Shown here: in pieces, positions 23,759 through 26,083 of the stretch | How positions within the stretch are numbered: the first letter of the stretch is position 1 | Layout of the letters: each line of letters starts with the position of its first letter | Assembly (NCBI GenBank): GCA_945903555.1 | Contig: CAMDOJ010000006.1 | Coordinates: 1 to 26,083 of the forward strand | Origin: Chthoniobacter flavus | GTDB lineage: Bacteria; Verrucomicrobiota; Verrucomicrobiia; Chthoniobacterales; Terrimicrobiaceae | DNA length: 26,083 nucleotides | Direction: 5' to 3' | The notes under the pieces: generated by a model | The model's input: the letters and a program-made list of their open reading frames with translations, nothing else | What the model was told of the DNA's origin: nothing | Databases searched by the model: none | Made by a program: the position numbers and the translations under genes

Positions 23759-24524
23759 TCGTTTGGAAAAGTGGCTTGGGTCTTACGCCATTCAAGGGCT
23801 AATTCGATATGTGGTAGCGATGAATGCGCTCGTCTTCATCCTAATCACAATCAATCCTACTTACGTCGAGGCCCTGAAATTAGACCACTCGGCCGTTCTA
23901 AAGGGTGAGATTTGGCGCCTCGCCTCTTGGATTTTCATTCCCGAAACGACTGGGATGTTTTGGATCATTTTCTATCTTATGTTCACTTGGTGGATCGGCG
24001 ACATGCTGGAAGAAGCTTGGGGCACATTTCGCCTGAATCTGTATTATTTCAGCGGCATGGTACTTTGTATTGCCTCCGCCTTCTTCTTTGGTGCATCCGG
24101 AGGAAACTTTTTCCTCAACTTATCGCTCTTCCTCGCCGTTGCGACCCTGATGCCAGATTTTGAGATTTCGCTTTTTCTGATTCTTCCCGTGAAGATCAAG
24201 TGGGTTGCCCTCTTCAGCCTCATTGGCCCTCTTGGGTATTTGGTATTCGGAGTGCTTTCACTCAAAATGATGGTGGTAATGTGCCTTGGAAACTACCTGC
24301 TTTTCTTCGGCCCCGGATTCCTGCGGGATCGGCTAGCGGGCCAGAAAAACTCACACCGCCAAGCGCAATATAAAAAGGCAAGCCTTTCGACGAGCGAACC
24401 GCTTCATCATTGTGAAACGTGTGGCACGACGGAGCAGAAAAACTCCAACACCGAATTCCGCGTCACTGCAGACGGCAAGGAATACTGCCTCGATCACCTG
24501 CCCTCTCGCCAAAGTCCAACCTAA
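23736..24524 (+). CDS. Rhomboid-like membrane protein with C-terminal zinc ribbon
   Basis: A 262-residue protein with about six membrane segments between residues 20 and 195. Rhomboid-like features are WRLASWIFIP, the WWIGDMLEEAWGTFRLNLYY loop, and FFGASGG with the GxSG motif at 119-122. The catalytic histidine expected near GNYLLFFGPG is missing, so it may be an inactive pseudo-rhomboid. A soluble tail carries CETC (Cys226, Cys229) and CLDH (Cys251, His254), a likely zinc ribbon facing the cytosol. Three in-frame ATGs (23736, 23745, 23751) all lie inside the end of rluD; the last, giving MINRLEKWLG, may be the true start. It ends 14 bases from the convergent HAD gene. Confidence 0.72.
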   Translation: MPHMTMINRLEKWLGSYAIQGLIRYVVAMNALVFILITINPTYVEALKLDHSAVLKGEIWRLASWIFIPETTGMFWIIFYLMFTWWIGDMLEEAWGTFRLNLYYFSGMVLCIASAFFFGASGGNFFLNLSLFLAVATLMPDFEISLFLILPVKIKWVALFSLIGPLGYLVFGVLSLKMMVVMCLGNYLLFFGPGFLRDRLAGQKNSHRQAQYKKASLSTSEPLHHCETCGTTEQKNSNTEFRVTADGKEYCLDHLPSRQSPT

Positions 24525-24538
24525 TATCACGAAAAAAA

Positions 24539-25330
24539 TCAGACCAAGGCAGAAACAATAGCCGGGATTTCATGTAGTCCCCTCACCGTGTAGTGCGGTT
24601 TCACATCGGCGAGTTCCTCGGAGCCTGGAACTTGAATCCAAATTGCAGCTGCGAGCTTCGCATTGAGTGCCCCAGCAATGTCGCGTTCCAAGCTGTTACC
24701 CACCATCACAGCTCGATCAGGCTTGACCTGAAGCTCATCAAGAAGGATGTGGAAAATTTCCGCACGCGGTTTCCCTATTCCATGAACCCCAGAAATGGCG
24801 ACGGCATCAAAAAATCCAGCTAACCCCGAGGCTGCAATTTTTTCACTTTGCAAGTCCGGCGCTCCGTTCGTCAGAAGAGCGATCTTGTAGGTGAGCTTGA
24901 GCCGCGTGAGCGTTTCAACCGCATCGGGCATGAGTCGCTGAAACCTCCGCCTGGATTGACTAAAATGCGCAGCGAGTATTTCCGCCGTATCGTCGTCGGT
25001 GATATTTTGAGACCTAAGGACTGCGTTAAAAACACTCACTCGGTAGGGATGCGCCCACTCCCGAAGCTTCACCAACTCGGGTTTGTCGCCATCAAACATT
25101 CCCCACAGGCACTCATGGTAACTGATCCCGATGGAACGAACGTAGTCGTAACATGGCCCGTCTTTCCAGAGAGAGAAACCGAAACGCTTGCAGTCAGCAA
25201 GGAACGCGACCATTTCGAGCCCAGCCAGTTTCGCTGCGAGTTGGGCGGTGGATTGAAGTGCTTCCTTGGAAACAGCCTCATCCACAATGAGGGTGTCATC
25301 CAAATCAAAAAGAATTGCATCGATAGGCAT
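24539..25330 (-). CDS. HAD-family hydrolase (YjjG/phosphoglycolate-phosphatase-like)
   Basis: A 263-residue phosphatase of the haloacid dehalogenase superfamily with an alpha-helical cap. FDLDDTL gives nucleophile Asp9 and acid/base Asp11; LLTNGAP is motif II, IGKPRAEIF is motif III (Lys), and MVGNSLERDIAGALNA is motif IV. Such enzymes act on nucleotides, sugar phosphates or phosphoglycolate; the substrate cannot be told. It is a single gene, convergent with the rhomboid-like gene and divergent from priA, and shielded from upstream transcription by the strong minus-strand terminator at 25479-25510. Confidence 0.88.
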   Translation of the reverse strand: MPIDAILFDLDDTLIVDEAVSKEALQSTAQLAAKLAGLEMVAFLADCKRFGFSLWKDGPCYDYVRSIGISYHECLWGMFDGDKPELVKLREWAHPYRVSVFNAVLRSQNITDDDTAEILAAHFSQSRRRFQRLMPDAVETLTRLKLTYKIALLTNGAPDLQSEKIAASGLAGFFDAVAISGVHGIGKPRAEIFHILLDELQVKPDRAVMVGNSLERDIAGALNAKLAAAIWIQVPGSEELADVKPHYTVRGLHEIPAIVSALV

Positions 25331-25464
25331 ACACTACCCCATTTCATAGGCAGGGCGATCTGTCGATAAAGTAAAGCTGATGTAAACAAAGATATCGAAT
25401 ACCTATTTGCGGACCAGCTCAGCTGTATTGGACATATGGGACAACAGTTAGAATCCTACGAGCC

Positions 25465-25527
25465 CCCAAAAAAAATTACTGCCCGTCGCAGCGAATGCTA
25501 CAACGGGCAGTTGTTCCCCCCAGAACA
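25465..25527 (-). ncRNA. Candidate short RNA with own promoter and terminator
   Basis: On the minus strand a promoter-like pair (see the entry at 25534-25561) would start transcription near 25527. The transcript would fold as a small 6-bp hairpin (TTGTTC/GAACAA, 25511-25528, partly at the 5' end) and then a long terminator hairpin ending in eight T. No ORF fits in it. The result would be a roughly 60-base RNA, or just the insulated end of read-through from the right. No known family is recognised. Confidence 0.3.
25468..25510 (-). terminator. Rho-independent terminator
   Basis: CTGCCCGT (25479-25486) pairs perfectly with ACGGGCAG (25503-25510), an 8-bp GC-rich stem with a 16-base loop. On the minus strand it is followed by TAA and a run of eight T (25468-25475, with two A-T positions between). 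That makes it a strong intrinsic terminator for minus-strand transcripts; in the other direction the tail TTGTTCCC is weak. Confidence 0.75.
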
Positions 25528-25533
25528 AAATTG

Positions 25534-25561
25534 AAGTTATTCGGAATGACTCATAGTGCAA
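25534..25561 (-). promoter_or_regulatory. Candidate promoter facing the HAD side
   Basis: On the minus strand TTGCAC (25556-25561) and TAACTT (25534-25539) are spaced by 16 bases. The -35 is fair and the -10 weak. Only 24 bases separate it from the terminator hairpin, so it would drive a very short RNA. Confidence 0.3.
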
Positions 25562-25633
25562 GTCCTATTTTAAAAAATAAATAAGCGCGCTTGTTGATGT
25601 TGAAGATGAGCGGGCTTGCGAAGGTCCCCACTG

Positions 25634-26083
25634 ATGGCGATATTCCGCTCGATGTTTGCAAGAGTATTACCCGATCAGGCTGCTGGTCGATTGCTGGATT
25701 ATCGAATTCCAGAATCGATGGCGTCGTCTATCGGTGTCGGATCCCGCGTCCGTGTACCGGTTCGCACTCGAATGCTCACCGGTACCGTTATTGAGGTCCT
25801 ATTAGCCTGCGAATATGATTCCGTGAGAGATATCAGCCAGCTTATGGATGAGAAACCGATGATCCGACCAGCCCTGTTGGAACTCGCTCGATGGATGGCT
25901 GACTATTATTGCTGCCCCTTGGAAACGGCCGTTTGCAGTGTTCGTCCCGTTGCGGTACGCGATGGTCGAGTTTCTGTGAAAAAACAAAATTCGGTCCGCT
26001 TAGTTACAGCAATAAGCGACGAGCAACTCGCCACGCTAGCACACAAAGCACCACGTCAAGCGGCTGCTCTTCGTGTCCTTATT
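25634..26083 (+). CDS. priA: Primosomal protein N' (PriA), N-terminal part
   Basis: The first 150 codons of a frame that runs off the right edge. The segment ARVLPDQAAGRLLDYRIPES, then GVGSRVRVPVRTRMLTGTV and MIRPALLELARWMADYYCCP is the 3'-DNA-binding domain of PriA, the helicase that restarts stalled replication forks. The helicase motifs lie outside the window. The ATG at 25634 has GAAGG about ten bases upstream; an in-frame TTG (25616) and an ATG (25652) are alternatives. An overlapping frame starting at 25591 is not the gene. Confidence 0.88.
   Translation, partial: MAIFRSMFARVLPDQAAGRLLDYRIPESMASSIGVGSRVRVPVRTRMLTGTVIEVLLACEYDSVRDISQLMDEKPMIRPALLELARWMADYYCCPLETAVCSVRPVAVRDGRVSVKKQNSVRLVTAISDEQLATLAHKAPRQAAALRVLI

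Noticed and set aside
25591..25794. 67-codon plus-strand frame at the right end
   Set aside because: It overlaps the PriA frame, which has clear family motifs from 25634 to the edge.
1..26083. CRISPR arrays, tRNA or rRNA genes, insertion sequences
   Set aside because: No regular repeats, no tRNA cloverleaf-like segment, no rRNA sequence and no transposase was recognised on either strand.

Overview
The window carries a compact, gene-dense bacterial chromosome segment. The organism is Gram-negative, because Kdo synthesis (kdsD, kdsA) and LPS export (lptA, lptB, lptC-like, one lptF/G-family permease) genes are present. The gene mix fits Verrucomicrobiota or a relative: an HPr kinase/HPr/Enzyme I set directly after lptB, a zinc-ribbon Hanks-type kinase, a small W-rich 'KYQRKRCPW' protein, and a 162-aa protein of a type I associate with Planctomycetes/Verrucomicrobia. 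That placement is inference from family resemblance; no rRNA is present to confirm it.

Layout. Bases 1-2347 (+): an IMP dehydrogenase beginning at base 1, with an M14-type zinc carboxypeptidase-like gene starting inside its 3' end. Bases 2336-15256 (-): a long, tightly packed run, read from right to left: kdsD, rluE, pgsA, der, pdxA, lptG-like, a conserved hypothetical, dusB, kdsA, lptC-like, lptA, lptB, hprK, ptsH (HPr), ptsI. Many junctions are ATGA, TTGA or TAATG overlaps, which suggests translational coupling. A good extended -10 promoter lies just upstream of kdsD. The run joins envelope/LPS biogenesis with translation and ribosome maintenance (der, dusB, rluE) and a phosphorelay (HprK, HPr, EI) with no sugar permease in sight.

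Bases 15317-17333: a DedA-family membrane protein (-) and a HI0933/YhiN-type flavoprotein (+), divergently transcribed. Bases 17334-18868 are looser and look accessory: a possible gene remnant, a SLOG-like Rossmann protein, and a 56-codon ORF with a strong Shine-Dalgarno just downstream of actP. Bases 18869-20835 (-) hold the acetate/cation symporter pair DUF485-actP.

Bases 20836-21257 contain no protein gene. They do contain a predicted rod-shaped structured RNA on the minus strand, whose three G.U pairs only form on that strand. It is followed by a hairpin and preceded by an extended -10 box. Then come a small conserved W-rich protein (+), a Ser/Thr kinase (-), rluD and a rhomboid-like zinc-ribbon membrane protein (+), a HAD phosphatase (-), a candidate short RNA unit (-), and the 5' part of priA (+), which runs off the right edge.

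Most of the window is housekeeping. The best candidates for undescribed biology are the structured RNA near 21.0 kb, the short promoter-hairpin-terminator unit near 25.5 kb, the small ORF after actP, and the SLOG-like gene in its accessory gap. No complete novel multi-gene system is evident.
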